DNA of 61,904 bases from Paracoccus wurundjeri (GCF_030678915.1 NZ_JAUUTZ010000026.1:1-61904), one strand, 5' to 3'; counted from the stretch's first letter, positions 42,739-52,189 are shown. Numbers and translations: made by a program. The notes: generated by a model from the letters alone, not told the origin.

Positions 42739-44550
42739 TCATTTTTCGACCGTCAATTGCACGAAATGCCCCGGACTGATCTCGCGATATTGGCGCTTGG
42801 CCGGCTCGTAATCAGCCGCGCGATAGGGGCTTCTGATTTCGCTATCCGCGATACGGCGCGTCTGGCGTCGCGTTGGATCGGCAATCGGAACGGCGGCCAT
42901 CAACTTGCGGGTATAATCATGCTGCGGGTTTTCAAATACAGACTGGCGCGGGCCTATCTCGACGATCTCGCCTAGATACATCACCGCCACGCGATGGCTG
43001 ATCCGTTCCACGACCGCCATGTCGTGACTGATGAAAAGATAGCCTAGCCCCAGCTTTTCCTGCAAATCCAACATCAAGTTTATTACTTGCGCCTTGATCG
43101 ACACATCCAGCGCCGAAACCGATTCATCGGCGACGATCAGCTTGGGATCCAGTGCGAGCGCGCGAGCGATACAGACCCGCTGCCGTTGGCCACCAGAAAA
43201 TTCATGCGGGAACCGGTCGGCCATCGCCGCCGACAATCCGACCTGTTCCAGTAAAGTTCCGGCGCGTCTGATCGCTTCGGAAGAACTGGCAAGGCCATGC
43301 GCAATCATGGGTTCGGCAATCGCCCGACCCACCCGCATTCGTGGATTGAGGCTTTCAAACGGGTCCTGAAAGATCATCTGCGCCTCGCGCCGGATTTCGG
43401 CCAGGCTTCCCTGGTTGGCCTTGGTCACTTCCTTCCCGTCGATCTGCACCCTGCCCGAGGTCATCTTTTCAAGGCGGATCAGAGAGCGTCCGGTCGTGGA
43501 TTTTCCGCAACCGGATTCGCCTACCAGTGACAGGGTTTCCCCGGCATGCAAATCGAAGGAGATATCCTCGACCGCATGGACCCGTCCGGCAATACGCCGC
43601 AATATGCCCTTGCGTACCGGGAAGCGGGTGATGAGATGTTCGACCTTCAGCACCGGGGCGATATCATGGCGAACCGTGTCGGCCGTCGGCGGCACCGGTG
43701 CGATCTCGCCCGTTTTCATGTCCACTACCGGAAAGCGTAATGGTCGCGGCTGACCTGCCATCGAACCAAGCTGCGGCACCGCCGATAGCAAAGCGCGCGT
43801 ATAGGGATGGGAGGCCTTACGGAAGATCTGCCGAGTCGTATCGGTTTCGACGATATCACCGCGATACATGACCACGGTGCGATCTGAAATCTCGGCAACC
43901 ACGCCCATATCGTGGGTGATGAACAGAACCGACATGCCCTCTTCCTGTTGGAGAGTCTTGATCAATTCCAGAATTTGGGCCTGAATCGTCACATCCAGCG
44001 CCGTGGTCGGCTCGTCCGCGATCAGCAGTTTCGGCTCGCATGCCAGCGCGATGGCGATCACCACGCGCTGACGCATCCCGCCTGAGAAATTCATGGGATA
44101 TTCGCCCAGCCGTGCCTTGGCCGAAGGAATACGAACCTTGTCCAACAGACGGACCGCCTCGGTCGTGGCAGTCGCATGGTCAAGCCCGCGATGCTGCATC
44201 AGAACCTCGGTGATCTGGTCGCCGATCTTCAGCACCGGATTCAGCGAGGTCATTGGTTCCTGAAAGATCATGCCGATCCGGTTGCCACGTATCTTCTGCA
44301 TTTCTTCTAACGGCAGAGACAGCAGGTCGCGCCCGTCAAAGCCGATCCGTCCCGAGGATCGCGCATTGCCGCCCAGAAGCCGCATCACCGACATCGCGGT
44401 CACGCTTTTCCCCGAACCGGATTCCCCGACGACGGCGACGGTTTCCTGCGGCCCGATATCGAAGCTGATATCACGGATGACATCGCGCCACTGCCCGCCA
44501 GTCCTGAATGAGGTGGTCAGGCCCGAAATCGAAAGTATCGGATTGGACAT
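42739..44550 (-). CDS. fused peptide-type ABC ATPase (DppD-DppF / GsiA-like)
   Basis: The 603-residue protein carries two complete ABC modules. The first has Walker A GESGSGKS near 41, signature FSGGMRQRV near 154 and Walker B LLIADEPTTALD near 174. The second has GESGCGKSTTGR near 345, FSGGQRQRVCIARA near 450 and LIVADESVSALD near 474. Each half ends with the peptide-importer oligopeptide tail (HPYTRALLSAVPQLG; HDYTRKLMAAVP). It is the last gene of a transporter operon with nucleoside hydrolases, three bases after the permease gene. Confidence 0.94.
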   Translation of the reverse strand: MSNPILSISGLTTSFRTGGQWRDVIRDISFDIGPQETVAVVGESGSGKSVTAMSVMRLLGGNARSSGRIGFDGRDLLSLPLEEMQKIRGNRIGMIFQEPMTSLNPVLKIGDQITEVLMQHRGLDHATATTEAVRLLDKVRIPSAKARLGEYPMNFSGGMRQRVVIAIALACEPKLLIADEPTTALDVTIQAQILELIKTLQQEEGMSVLFITHDMGVVAEISDRTVVMYRGDIVETDTTRQIFRKASHPYTRALLSAVPQLGSMAGQPRPLRFPVVDMKTGEIAPVPPTADTVRHDIAPVLKVEHLITRFPVRKGILRRIAGRVHAVEDISFDLHAGETLSLVGESGCGKSTTGRSLIRLEKMTSGRVQIDGKEVTKANQGSLAEIRREAQMIFQDPFESLNPRMRVGRAIAEPMIAHGLASSSEAIRRAGTLLEQVGLSAAMADRFPHEFSGGQRQRVCIARALALDPKLIVADESVSALDVSIKAQVINLMLDLQEKLGLGYLFISHDMAVVERISHRVAVMYLGEIVEIGPRQSVFENPQHDYTRKLMAAVPIADPTRRQTRRIADSEIRSPYRAADYEPAKRQYREISPGHFVQLTVEK

Positions 44551-44553
44551 GGA

Positions 44554-45489
44554 TCAGCCCTCCCGCCGGGGATTGAGGATATCGCGCAGGGCATCGCCGA
44601 TCAGATTGATCCCCACGATAAGAAGCAACAAGGTCAGCCCCGGAAAGACACTGATCCAGTAATCGCCCGACATCATGTAATCGAAGCCGTTCGAGATCAG
44701 CAGGCCCAGTGAAGGCTCGGTCACCGGCAGGCCGATCCCCAGGAAGGACAGCGTCGCCTCCAGCATGATCGCATAGGCCACGCGCATTGTGGCGACGACG
44801 ATCAGGGGTGGCAGGCAATTGGGCAGGATGTGGCGGAAGATGACGCGGCGATCCGGCAGGGCCATCGACCGCGCGGCATCGATATAGGCGCGCTTGCTTT
44901 CCACCAGCGCCGAACCGCGCACGGTCCGTGCGTAATAGGCCCACTGCGTGACGACCAGAGCGATGATGATCTTATCGACCCCCTGCCCCAGAACGGCCAG
45001 CAGGATCAGCGCGATCAGAATGGCCGGAAAACTTAGCTGAATATCGACGATCCGCATCAGCACCGCGTCGGTCCGGCCGCCGGCATAGGCGCTGATCAGT
45101 CCGATACCGGCTCCGATCATCAGCGCGATTGCGGCGCTGACGACGCCCACCAGGATTGAGGTCCGCAGCCCATACAGAATGGCACTGAACAGATCGCGTC
45201 CCTGATCGTCCGTGCCCAGCAGATAGATCATGCCGGTCATGCTTTCGGATCCCGGCGCCAGACGGCCGTCCATGATGTCGAGCTGGCCCAGATCATACGG
45301 ATTCTGCGGAGCGACCAGTGGCGCGATCAGGGCGATAAGCACCAGCAGGCCGACGATGATCAGTCCCGCCATTGCCAGAGGATTGTGCAGCATTGCCCCG
45401 ACCGTGCGACGGAACGGCGAGATCGCGGGAAGGGCTGTCGTTCCGACTGCCTCATGCACAGAGATCTCGGGTTGAGAAGACCGGGTCAT
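44554..45489 (-). CDS. peptide-type ABC permease (DppC-like)
   Basis: The 311-residue membrane protein has an N-terminal cytoplasmic segment, a first membrane helix (LAMAGLIIVGLLVLIALIAPL) and the extended loop LLGTDDQGRDLFSAILYGLRTS near 90-111 characteristic of DppC/OppC. The EAA motif KRAYIDAARSMALPDRRVIFRHI lies near 195. Its ATG overlaps the DppB-like gene by four bases. Ligand specificity is not set by this subunit. Confidence 0.93.
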   Translation of the reverse strand: MTRSSQPEISVHEAVGTTALPAISPFRRTVGAMLHNPLAMAGLIIVGLLVLIALIAPLVAPQNPYDLGQLDIMDGRLAPGSESMTGMIYLLGTDDQGRDLFSAILYGLRTSILVGVVSAAIALMIGAGIGLISAYAGGRTDAVLMRIVDIQLSFPAILIALILLAVLGQGVDKIIIALVVTQWAYYARTVRGSALVESKRAYIDAARSMALPDRRVIFRHILPNCLPPLIVVATMRVAYAIMLEATLSFLGIGLPVTEPSLGLLISNGFDYMMSGDYWISVFPGLTLLLLIVGINLIGDALRDILNPRREG

Positions 45490-46463
45490 CGCGAAGCTCC
45501 TTCCAGGCGAACTCGCGGGTCGACGACCGAATAGAGGATGTCCACCAGCAGGTTGATGAGGCTGAACATGACCACCGTGATCATCAGGTACGCGAGGATC
45601 ACCGGACGATCTAGCACTGCGATCGCGTCGATGATCAGTTTACCCATGCCGGGCCAGGCAAAGATTGTCTCGGTCACGACCGCGAAGGCGATCAGTGAGC
45701 CAAGCTCCAGCCCGATGACAGTAATCAGCGGGATAAGGGTGTTTTTCAGCACATGCACCCGCAGGATCCGGTGTTCGGTCAGGCCCTTGGCCCGGGCGAA
45801 GCGTACGAAGTCAAGCTGCATCACCTCCATCACACCGGCGCGGGTCAGGCGGATCACCAGCGAGATCTTGAACAGGGCAAGGTTGAAGGCTGGCAGGATC
45901 AGATGCGTCCAGCCGTTCAGTGTCAGAAAGCTGACGGGTACGCCGAAGATGTCAACGGTATCGCCCCGGCCCGAAGCGGGCAGCCAGCCAAGCTGCACGC
46001 TGAAGCTCAGGATCATGATCAATCCGATCCAGAAGGTCGGAAGGCTGAAGCCCAGGATCGAAAAGGTCATGATCGATTTCGAGACAAGACCATCCGGCCG
46101 CAGCCCTGCCCGAATGCCCAGCGGGATACCAATCACCAGCGCCATCAGAAGCGCCGTGAATGCCAGTTCCAGCGTGGCGGGCATGCGTTGCAGGATCAGA
46201 TCCAGCGCGGGCTGGTTGAAGACAAAGGAATTGCCAAGATCGCCCGTCAGCGCTTTCGACACGAACAGAAGATATTGCTCCCATACGGGACGGTCCAGAC
46301 CGAATGCCTGAATGATCTCCAGCCGTTCGGCAGGCGTCGCCGAAGGGCTAAGCAACACGTCGACCGGATTACCGATCATATACAGACCGACAAAGACCAG
46401 AACGGACATGACGATCAATGTCATGATGGCCTGAAGAATGCGGCTTAGAAGATAGCTGCTCAT
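45486..46463 (-). CDS. peptide-type ABC permease (DppB-like)
   Basis: The 325-residue membrane protein starts MSSYLLSRILQAIMTLIVMS, has DRPVWEQYLLFVSKALTGDLG near 56 and the EAA loop QLDFVRFARAKGLTEHRILRVHVLKN near 200-225, and ends in ILYSVVDPRVRLEG, all typical of DppB/GsiC. Its ATG overlaps the upstream nucleoside hydrolase stop by four bases. That coupling is strong evidence that the transporter serves nucleoside or related metabolism. Confidence 0.93.
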   Translation of the reverse strand: MSSYLLSRILQAIMTLIVMSVLVFVGLYMIGNPVDVLLSPSATPAERLEIIQAFGLDRPVWEQYLLFVSKALTGDLGNSFVFNQPALDLILQRMPATLELAFTALLMALVIGIPLGIRAGLRPDGLVSKSIMTFSILGFSLPTFWIGLIMILSFSVQLGWLPASGRGDTVDIFGVPVSFLTLNGWTHLILPAFNLALFKISLVIRLTRAGVMEVMQLDFVRFARAKGLTEHRILRVHVLKNTLIPLITVIGLELGSLIAFAVVTETIFAWPGMGKLIIDAIAVLDRPVILAYLMITVVMFSLINLLVDILYSVVDPRVRLEGASR

Positions 46464-47440
46464 GCCTTGATCTTCCTTCCTTCGGGTATCGGGTAGGGTG
46501 GTGTACCGATACGCGCGATACGGGTTGTGACAAGCCGCCGGTATGCTGCTTCGTCAACGTCGCGCATGACGACAGCATTCGGCGGCAGCCCGGATTTGCC
46601 ATAGGGATCTATCCAGGTCTGCCCCGCAGTGGGTCCGCAAAGCGTGACCCCTATAGCGGCATCGGCACCGGTGAAAAGCCTGGGCTGCAGGAGAAACGCG
46701 ATCGTCATCGCATCGTGAATCGGGCCGCCGGGGCGGCCATAGCGCTGAATGTCGCTGCGGTCAAAGCTTCGCAACAACCCCGCCAGCGCCCGTCCGGCAG
46801 GACCATCCGATACTTCCAGCTCCACGAGATCCATCTGCGTGAACAGCGCCAGCAAGGTCACATCTAGCGGGAACAATGTCAGCGGCACCCCCGATGCGAA
46901 GACGATTGCAGCAGCATGGGGATCGGCGTGAATATTGTATTCCGACCACGGCGTGCGATGGCCGGGCGTAGCGAAGGCCCCGCCCATGACCACGATCCGA
47001 TCGATACCCTGCGCGATATCAGGATCGAGACGCAGGGCCAGCGCGATATTGGTCAGCGGTCCAATCGCGCATATGGTGATCTGCCTTCCCTCGGATATGG
47101 CGAGCCGGGCCTGATCGACGATGAAAGAGATCGCCGAAACCCGCTGCGGCAACAGATCGGTCGGCGGCACGATCTGATCAGAAAACACACCGATATGGGC
47201 GTATTTCCCCATGACCTGATCGCGCAGTAATGGCCGAGAAGCGCCGGCATGAACAGGAATGTCACACCGTCCGGCCAGCGCCAGCAGCTTGCAGGCATTA
47301 CTGACGCTAGCTTCCAATCCGACATTTCCTGCAACCACGGTCACACCCAGAACCGTCAGTTCGGGAGAAGCCAGCGCCAGCAGGATGGCTGCGGCATCAT
47401 CGACGCCCGGATCCGTATCGATGATGATCTCGACCGGCAT
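46460..47440 (-). CDS. nucleoside hydrolase 1
   Basis: The 326-residue enzyme has the calcium-binding motif IIDTDPGVDDAAAILLAL at residues 5-22, GPLTNIALALRLDP near 132, MGGAFATPGHRTPWSEYNIHADP near 157 and the second metal/ribose motif GGPIHDAMTIAFLLQP near 240. It hydrolyses the N-glycosidic bond of ribonucleosides (IUNH family); base preference is unknown. Its start shares one base with the stop of nucleoside hydrolase 2 (TGATG). Confidence 0.93.
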   Translation of the reverse strand: MPVEIIIDTDPGVDDAAAILLALASPELTVLGVTVVAGNVGLEASVSNACKLLALAGRCDIPVHAGASRPLLRDQVMGKYAHIGVFSDQIVPPTDLLPQRVSAISFIVDQARLAISEGRQITICAIGPLTNIALALRLDPDIAQGIDRIVVMGGAFATPGHRTPWSEYNIHADPHAAAIVFASGVPLTLFPLDVTLLALFTQMDLVELEVSDGPAGRALAGLLRSFDRSDIQRYGRPGGPIHDAMTIAFLLQPRLFTGADAAIGVTLCGPTAGQTWIDPYGKSGLPPNAVVMRDVDEAAYRRLVTTRIARIGTPPYPIPEGRKIKA

Positions 47441-48399
47441 CAGGCGACACCCTCGGCGGCATAGCGCGACAGACGATCAAGAAAGAAGGCGATGACGCCT
47501 TCGGCATCCACCTGCGTAACGATATCGGCATTCGGTTCCTGCCCGGATTTGCCGTACCAGTCGGCGATGGTCTGGCCCATGCATAATTCGCTTTCATATT
47601 CAACGAAAATCTTTGCACGGCGCGTCTGGAAAAGCCGGGGGACAAGTAACCAGGCAATGACGAGCGGATCATGCAGCGGTCCCCCCCGGGAGCCGTAGCG
47701 TTCCACCTGGTCGCGGTCCCAGAACGCCATCAGCTCGGCCAGCCTGTCCGCGATGCGGCCACTGACGCGGGCGAATTGGCTGACATGCTCGGGTCTGAGG
47801 ATAACCTGATGCGTCGCGTCCAGCGACAGCGCCACGATCGGGATTCCGCTGGAAAACACTACATGCGCCGCATGGGGATCGACCAGCATGTTGAACTCGG
47901 CTGTCATGGTACGGTTACCCGGCTCGCGATAGGCGCCGCCCATCATCACGATCCGATCGACGCCGGTCGCGATCCGGGGATCGATCCGCAAGGCCACGGC
48001 GATATTCGTCAACGGACCAAGGCAGCACAGCGTGATTCTATGCCCGCTACCGGCCGCCAGAGTCAGTCGGTCGATCAGGAAATCCACCGCGCCGATGGTC
48101 TCAGGCGGCTTCACCGGCTCGGGCAGCCGGGTATTGCCCAGACCGGTATCGCCGTGAAACTGGCCATAGATCGGTTCGCGCAGCAGTGGTCGGGCGCAGC
48201 CCGGAAAGACCGGGATATCGCTCCGCTCACCCAATTCGCAGATTTGCAGCGTATTTCGCAGTGTCTGCAACAATGGTTGGTTGCCGGCGACCGGCGTGAT
48301 CCCAAGAATATCCAGTTCGGGTGACACGAATGCCGTGAGAAGGGCAATGGAGTCATCAATGCCTGGGTCGCAGTCAATGATGATCGGTATCGCAGTCAT
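47440..48399 (-). CDS. nucleoside hydrolase 2
   Basis: This 319-residue paralogue of nucleoside hydrolase 1 has IIIDCDPGIDDSIALL at residues 5-20, GPLTNIAVALRIDP near 128, MMGGAYREPGNRTMTAEFNM near 150 and GGPLHDPLVIAWLLVP near 240. ATG 48399 is chosen because AGGAA lies about six bases upstream; the longer open frame adds 69 residues without homology. Divergence from its neighbour suggests different nucleoside preferences rather than a recent duplication. Confidence 0.93.
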   Translation of the reverse strand: MTAIPIIIDCDPGIDDSIALLTAFVSPELDILGITPVAGNQPLLQTLRNTLQICELGERSDIPVFPGCARPLLREPIYGQFHGDTGLGNTRLPEPVKPPETIGAVDFLIDRLTLAAGSGHRITLCCLGPLTNIAVALRIDPRIATGVDRIVMMGGAYREPGNRTMTAEFNMLVDPHAAHVVFSSGIPIVALSLDATHQVILRPEHVSQFARVSGRIADRLAELMAFWDRDQVERYGSRGGPLHDPLVIAWLLVPRLFQTRRAKIFVEYESELCMGQTIADWYGKSGQEPNADIVTQVDAEGVIAFFLDRLSRYAAEGVA

Positions 48400-48570
48400 T
48401 CTGTTCTTCCTGACAAGACTAATATTCGACAGACCGCCGGAACGCCGGCGGGCAGATGGTTCGGTGATGAGTCGTTTCCAGCGGGAGACCCGATTCAGCG
48501 CATGTTGCGTCTGCCCGAATTCGCTTTCTTTCCTCTTCCCCCTTCTTCTTTGTCCAAATACCTCGGGGGT

Positions 48571-48590
48571 CCGGGGGCAGCGCCCCCCGG
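48571..48590. terminator. GC-rich hairpin typical of Rhodobacteraceae intergenic repeats
   Basis: CCGGGGGC (48571-48578) pairs with GCCCCCCGG (48582-48590, one bulged C) in the 240-bp gap between the DapA-like gene and nucleoside hydrolase 2. On the plus strand it is preceded by TTTGTCCAAATACCTCGGGG; that combination recurs in many Rhodobacteraceae genomes as I remember them. It may attenuate or process the operon mRNA rather than end it. Confidence 0.55.
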
Positions 48591-48639
48591 CCATCGCGGG
48601 ACGCAAATAACCGGCATTTTCGATTCAGCGCGTCACGCT

Positions 48640-49521
48640 CTAAAGCGCTCCGACCCTGCGCAAGACCTGCGCAATTTCGGCCCGCGCGTCATCGGATAAT
48701 GGCTCCTGCGGGGGGATCGGATTACCGACCGCGAATCCCTGAAGCTCAAGCGCAGCCTTGATGCACGCTGCGATGGAATATTTGGCGAAGATCTCGTTCA
48801 CCCGCCAAAGCGGACGCTGCAAATCCATCGCTCGCGCCCAATCACCGGCCTTTGCTGCCTCGTAAAGCGCGATACTTTGACGTGGCACGATGCAGGCCGG
48901 ACCGGCCATCCAGCCCAGACCTCCGATCATCAGCACACAGGCCGGGATATGGGCGGATGCGGCAAAGACATCCAATCGCCCCTTCGTGCGCTCGATAATC
49001 GACAAGAGCCGTCCGGTATTGGTCGAGGCATCCTTGATATAACGGATATTGTCGATCCGGCTCAGCCGCTCAATCACCGGCAGACTCAGATCAGAGCGCT
49101 GGAACTGGGGATTGGTATACAGCACGACCGGCCGGCCCTTGGCTGCATGCGCAATGGCGGTGAAATAGGCTTCAACGCCGTCATCCTTGATCGGGAAATA
49201 GGCTTCTAGGATGGCGAGGATACCATCCGCCCCCGCCTCAACCATCGCCTCGGTCTGCTGGACCGCGTGCCTGATTGAGGTCGAGGCCACGCCAGCAACC
49301 ACCGGAACACGCCCGCGATTGGCTGCAATTGTGGTCCGCACCACGTCCAGGCGCTGTTCATCCGAAAGATAGGCGAATTCGCCGGTACTGCCCAGCGGTG
49401 CAAGTCCGTGAACACCATTCGCGATCAGATGTTCGACCAGATCGCTAAGCACCGGCATATTCACCCCGCCCAGTTCGTCGGTCGGGGAGACCAGATAGGG
49501 AAATACTCCGTGAAAAGTCAT
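48640..49521 (-). CDS. DapA/NanA-family aldolase (dihydrodipicolinate synthase-like)
   Basis: The 293-residue class I aldolase has GLAPLGSTGEFAYLSDEQR near 38-57, GVASTSIRHAV near 80, the Tyr motif VVLYTNPQFQRSD near 132, and the Schiff-base lysine in NIRYIKDASTNTGR near 160. True DapA is unlikely in this context; relatives cleave or form keto-sugar acids such as N-acetylneuraminate or 2-keto-3-deoxygluconate. ATG 49521 has AGGAG six bases upstream. It lies between the binding protein and the nucleoside hydrolases. Confidence 0.9.
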   Translation of the reverse strand: MTFHGVFPYLVSPTDELGGVNMPVLSDLVEHLIANGVHGLAPLGSTGEFAYLSDEQRLDVVRTTIAANRGRVPVVAGVASTSIRHAVQQTEAMVEAGADGILAILEAYFPIKDDGVEAYFTAIAHAAKGRPVVLYTNPQFQRSDLSLPVIERLSRIDNIRYIKDASTNTGRLLSIIERTKGRLDVFAASAHIPACVLMIGGLGWMAGPACIVPRQSIALYEAAKAGDWARAMDLQRPLWRVNEIFAKYSIAACIKAALELQGFAVGNPIPPQEPLSDDARAEIAQVLRRVGAL

Positions 49522-49543
49522 CTGCGGCTCCTGTTTCCGGCGC

Positions 49544-51091
49544 TTATTCGGCGGTGACATAATAGGGCAGCGTATAGCCGTCAGACCTGCCTTCGTAATT
49601 GATTCCGGCCTTCATCGCCCACGTATTATCCAGGAAAAACAGCGGGATGATTCCCATATCGGCAATGGCGATCCCTGTCGCTTTCTGTAACATCGCCTCA
49701 CGTTCGTCATCGTTCAGTGTCTTACGAGCCTGATCCAGCGCTGCGTCGAATTCCGCGCTGGAATAGCGGCCGCGGTTGCCTTGTCCGGCATTATCGCCAT
49801 AGGTTTCCAGCAACGGACCAAGTACACCCGAGGCTTCGCCGGTTTCAACGGCTGCGCCACCCATGATCAAACTGAATTCCTGTGCCGAAGCGCGGGTGAA
49901 ATAGACGCTGCCAGGAAGCGTCTCAACCGAGGTGTTCACACCGATGCGCGTGAAGAATTGCCCGATCGCCTGCGCGATCCGCGAATCGTTGGGATAACGG
50001 TCATTGGATGCGTGGAAGGTCAGGCTGAACCCATCGGGATAGCCCGCCCCGGCCAGCATTTCCTTAGCCTTTTCGGGGTCATAGGTCTCGACGGGCAGGG
50101 CAGGATCGTAGCCGAAATACCCTTCGGGAACCACCTGCCCTGCCGGTGTGCCCTGCCCATCCATGATCCGGTCAACGATGGCTTCGCGATTGAGCGAAAG
50201 CGACAATGCACGGCGGATTTCGGGTTTCAGCAGCGGATTCGTTCCATCGGGCGCCTTGGCATAGGGCGAGTTGTCGCGATCCTGATCCATGTGTAGATAC
50301 ATCAGGCGGTTGCCGGTCGTCATGACGACTTGAAGCCCGTCAGAGCCTTCCAATCGACGGGTATCGGCAGTGGGAATGCTTTCGATCAGATCGACATCAC
50401 CTGACAACATCGCAGCAACCCGTGCGTTGCTGTTCTTGAACACGCGGAAAATCACCTTGTCCCATTCCGCCTTTTCACCCCAATATGCGTCATTTCTGGC
50501 GAGAACGGTGGATTCGTCGGGCGTCCAGGACACGAAGCTGAAAGGTCCCGTGCCGATCACACCGTCGCCCTTGTTCATGTCTTCGGTCGTCGTCTTTGCA
50601 TGTTCCGACGGCATAATTGCGATTCGGCTTAGATTGTTCAGCAGCAGCGGCGTCGGCCCGTCCGTGGTGATGCGCACGGTCAGCGGGCCGACCGCCGTCA
50701 CCTCGGTGATCGCCTTGACATAAGCGTTGAATGAGCTGGGGCTGTTGGTCGCCGCCAGAGGCACGCGCTTGATGCTTGCAACCACGTCTTCGGCAGTGAA
50801 ATCGCTGCCGTCATGGAACGTCACCTCGGGACGCAGCTTGAATTCCCAAGTGATATCGTCAATCCGTTCCCAGCTTTCGGCCAGTGCGGGCACGATTTGC
50901 TGGCGTGCATCCTGATTGACCAGCCCATCGAAAATATTGCGGGCCATCGCGCTGTTGGGACCGACGACATAGAATTGCGGATCCATCGAGGTTGTCGATG
51001 CAGCAAGCCCGACCGTGAGATCCCGCGCCATCGCGGTCAGCGGCAAGGTTGCAACCGACATAGCCACAGCTGCTGTAGCAAGAATTTTCAT
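49544..51091 (-). CDS. peptide-type ABC substrate-binding protein (SBP_bac_5)
   Basis: The 515-residue protein has a Sec signal (MKILATAAVAMSVATLPLTA, cut near AMARD) and the family 5 fold: STTSMDPQFYVVGPNSAMA near 32, LRPEVTFHDGSDFTAEDVVAS near 87, and GTGPFSFVSW near 168. Family members bind peptides, but also nickel, glutathione, opines and sugars. Here gene context with nucleoside hydrolases suggests a nucleoside or nucleoside-containing ligand. It is first in the operon and divergent from the LysR gene. Confidence 0.92.
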   Translation of the reverse strand: MKILATAAVAMSVATLPLTAMARDLTVGLAASTTSMDPQFYVVGPNSAMARNIFDGLVNQDARQQIVPALAESWERIDDITWEFKLRPEVTFHDGSDFTAEDVVASIKRVPLAATNSPSSFNAYVKAITEVTAVGPLTVRITTDGPTPLLLNNLSRIAIMPSEHAKTTTEDMNKGDGVIGTGPFSFVSWTPDESTVLARNDAYWGEKAEWDKVIFRVFKNSNARVAAMLSGDVDLIESIPTADTRRLEGSDGLQVVMTTGNRLMYLHMDQDRDNSPYAKAPDGTNPLLKPEIRRALSLSLNREAIVDRIMDGQGTPAGQVVPEGYFGYDPALPVETYDPEKAKEMLAGAGYPDGFSLTFHASNDRYPNDSRIAQAIGQFFTRIGVNTSVETLPGSVYFTRASAQEFSLIMGGAAVETGEASGVLGPLLETYGDNAGQGNRGRYSSAEFDAALDQARKTLNDDEREAMLQKATGIAIADMGIIPLFFLDNTWAMKAGINYEGRSDGYTLPYYVTAE

Positions 51092-51179
51092 GATAGCCTT
51101 TTCCTCCGCATCACTCGTGCCGTGGCCTGCACAGAACCTCACTGTGGCTTAGAGCTTTTGATCTCGGTTGAAAAATTGT

Positions 51180-51205
51180 ATTTAGGCTTTAGTTCATGCC
51201 TAAAT
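51180..51205. promoter_or_regulatory. dyad ATTTAGGC-N10-GCCTAAAT, probable LysR site
   Basis: Perfect 8-bp arms at 51180-51187 and 51198-51205 lie in the 131-bp gap between the divergent binding-protein and LysR genes, ending 17 bp before the LysR ATG. It fits an autoregulatory and operon control site. Confidence 0.6.
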
Positions 51206-51222
51206 GTTATGCAGGATTGTTC

Positions 51223-52119
51223 ATGCGCCTGACGCCACGCCAGTTGGAAGCGTTTCGACATGTGATGCTTGCCGGGGGCATAACCGCCGCAGCCGAGGCG
51301 ATGAACATCACCCAGCCTGCGGTCAGCCGTTTGATCCGCGACATCGAAACATCGGTCAGGATCACGCTGTTCACACGTCAAGGCCCTCGCCTGACCCCAA
51401 CCCCCGAGGCGATCCTACTGTTTCACGAGGTCGAGCGCCTGTATATCGGCATTGACCAGATCGCCCGCGCGGCCGAGGATATCCGCCAGCACAAGAATAT
51501 CGTGCTGCGTCTGGCCAGCGTCACTTCGTTGGTCCGGCCTTACCTGCACAAGGCACTGATCGACGTGATCGGCGACCGGTTGGATCTGCCGATCGTGCTG
51601 GATGTGGAAAACAGCCGTCACATCTGGGACATGGTCGAAAACAATCACTACGATCTGGGCTTTGCCTTCGGCCCCGCACCGACGGGCGATCTTCAGACCG
51701 TGCATCTGCACAGTTCCGAGGCCGTCGCCGCGATGCCTGCCGATCATCCTTTGGCGGTGCGCGAGGTGATCACACCAGTTGATCTTGTCGATTACCGCGT
51801 TCTAACTGCGGGAAGAAACTCTCCGCTTCGCCGCGGGCTGGATCGCGCCTTCGCCAGTTCAGAACATGCTCCGATCAGCACGATGGAAACCGCGATGCTG
51901 CATTGCTGTCATTTTGCGGCAGCCGGTCTGGGCGTTGCCATTGTCGATCAGACGACAATGCATGCCGCCGGCGCCAATCTGTGCAGCCGTCCTTTCCGAC
52001 CTGCGATCAACGTCTCGTATTTCGCGGCCCGCCCCGCCGGAACCCGCCAGATTTCTGTGCTGGACGATATCATATCCCGCATGTCAGGACTGCTCGCAAC
52101 CGGGGGGCAGGAACCGTGA
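51223..52119 (+). CDS. LysR family regulator of the nucleoside operon
   Basis: The 298-residue protein starts MRLTPRQLEAFRHVMLAGGI, has the helix-turn-helix TAAAEAMNITQPAVSRLIRD near 21-40 and wing TRQGPRLTPTPEA, and an effector domain with LVRPYLHKALIDVIGDRLDLP near 107. The N-terminus resembles the NocR/OccR opine-regulator branch. ATG 51223 is chosen over 51196 because homology starts there and the dyad overlaps the earlier start. It is divergent from the nucleoside-hydrolase transporter operon, which it likely controls. Confidence 0.9.
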   Translation: MRLTPRQLEAFRHVMLAGGITAAAEAMNITQPAVSRLIRDIETSVRITLFTRQGPRLTPTPEAILLFHEVERLYIGIDQIARAAEDIRQHKNIVLRLASVTSLVRPYLHKALIDVIGDRLDLPIVLDVENSRHIWDMVENNHYDLGFAFGPAPTGDLQTVHLHSSEAVAAMPADHPLAVREVITPVDLVDYRVLTAGRNSPLRRGLDRAFASSEHAPISTMETAMLHCCHFAAAGLGVAIVDQTTMHAAGANLCSRPFRPAINVSYFAARPAGTRQISVLDDIISRMSGLLATGGQEP

Positions 52120-52189
52120 CCTCATAGCATGGTTCGCGAGTCACAACCGTCTTGGTGAGGCTCTTTGCTAACCGGTTGCGGGCGATAGC

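Noticed and set aside
42303..42779. Frame beginning MDSLAHAPTWRG with a Pro-rich middle
   Set aside because: The start lies inside a terminator-like hairpin, the Pro run looks like non-coding C-rich DNA, and its end overlaps the ABC ATPase gene.
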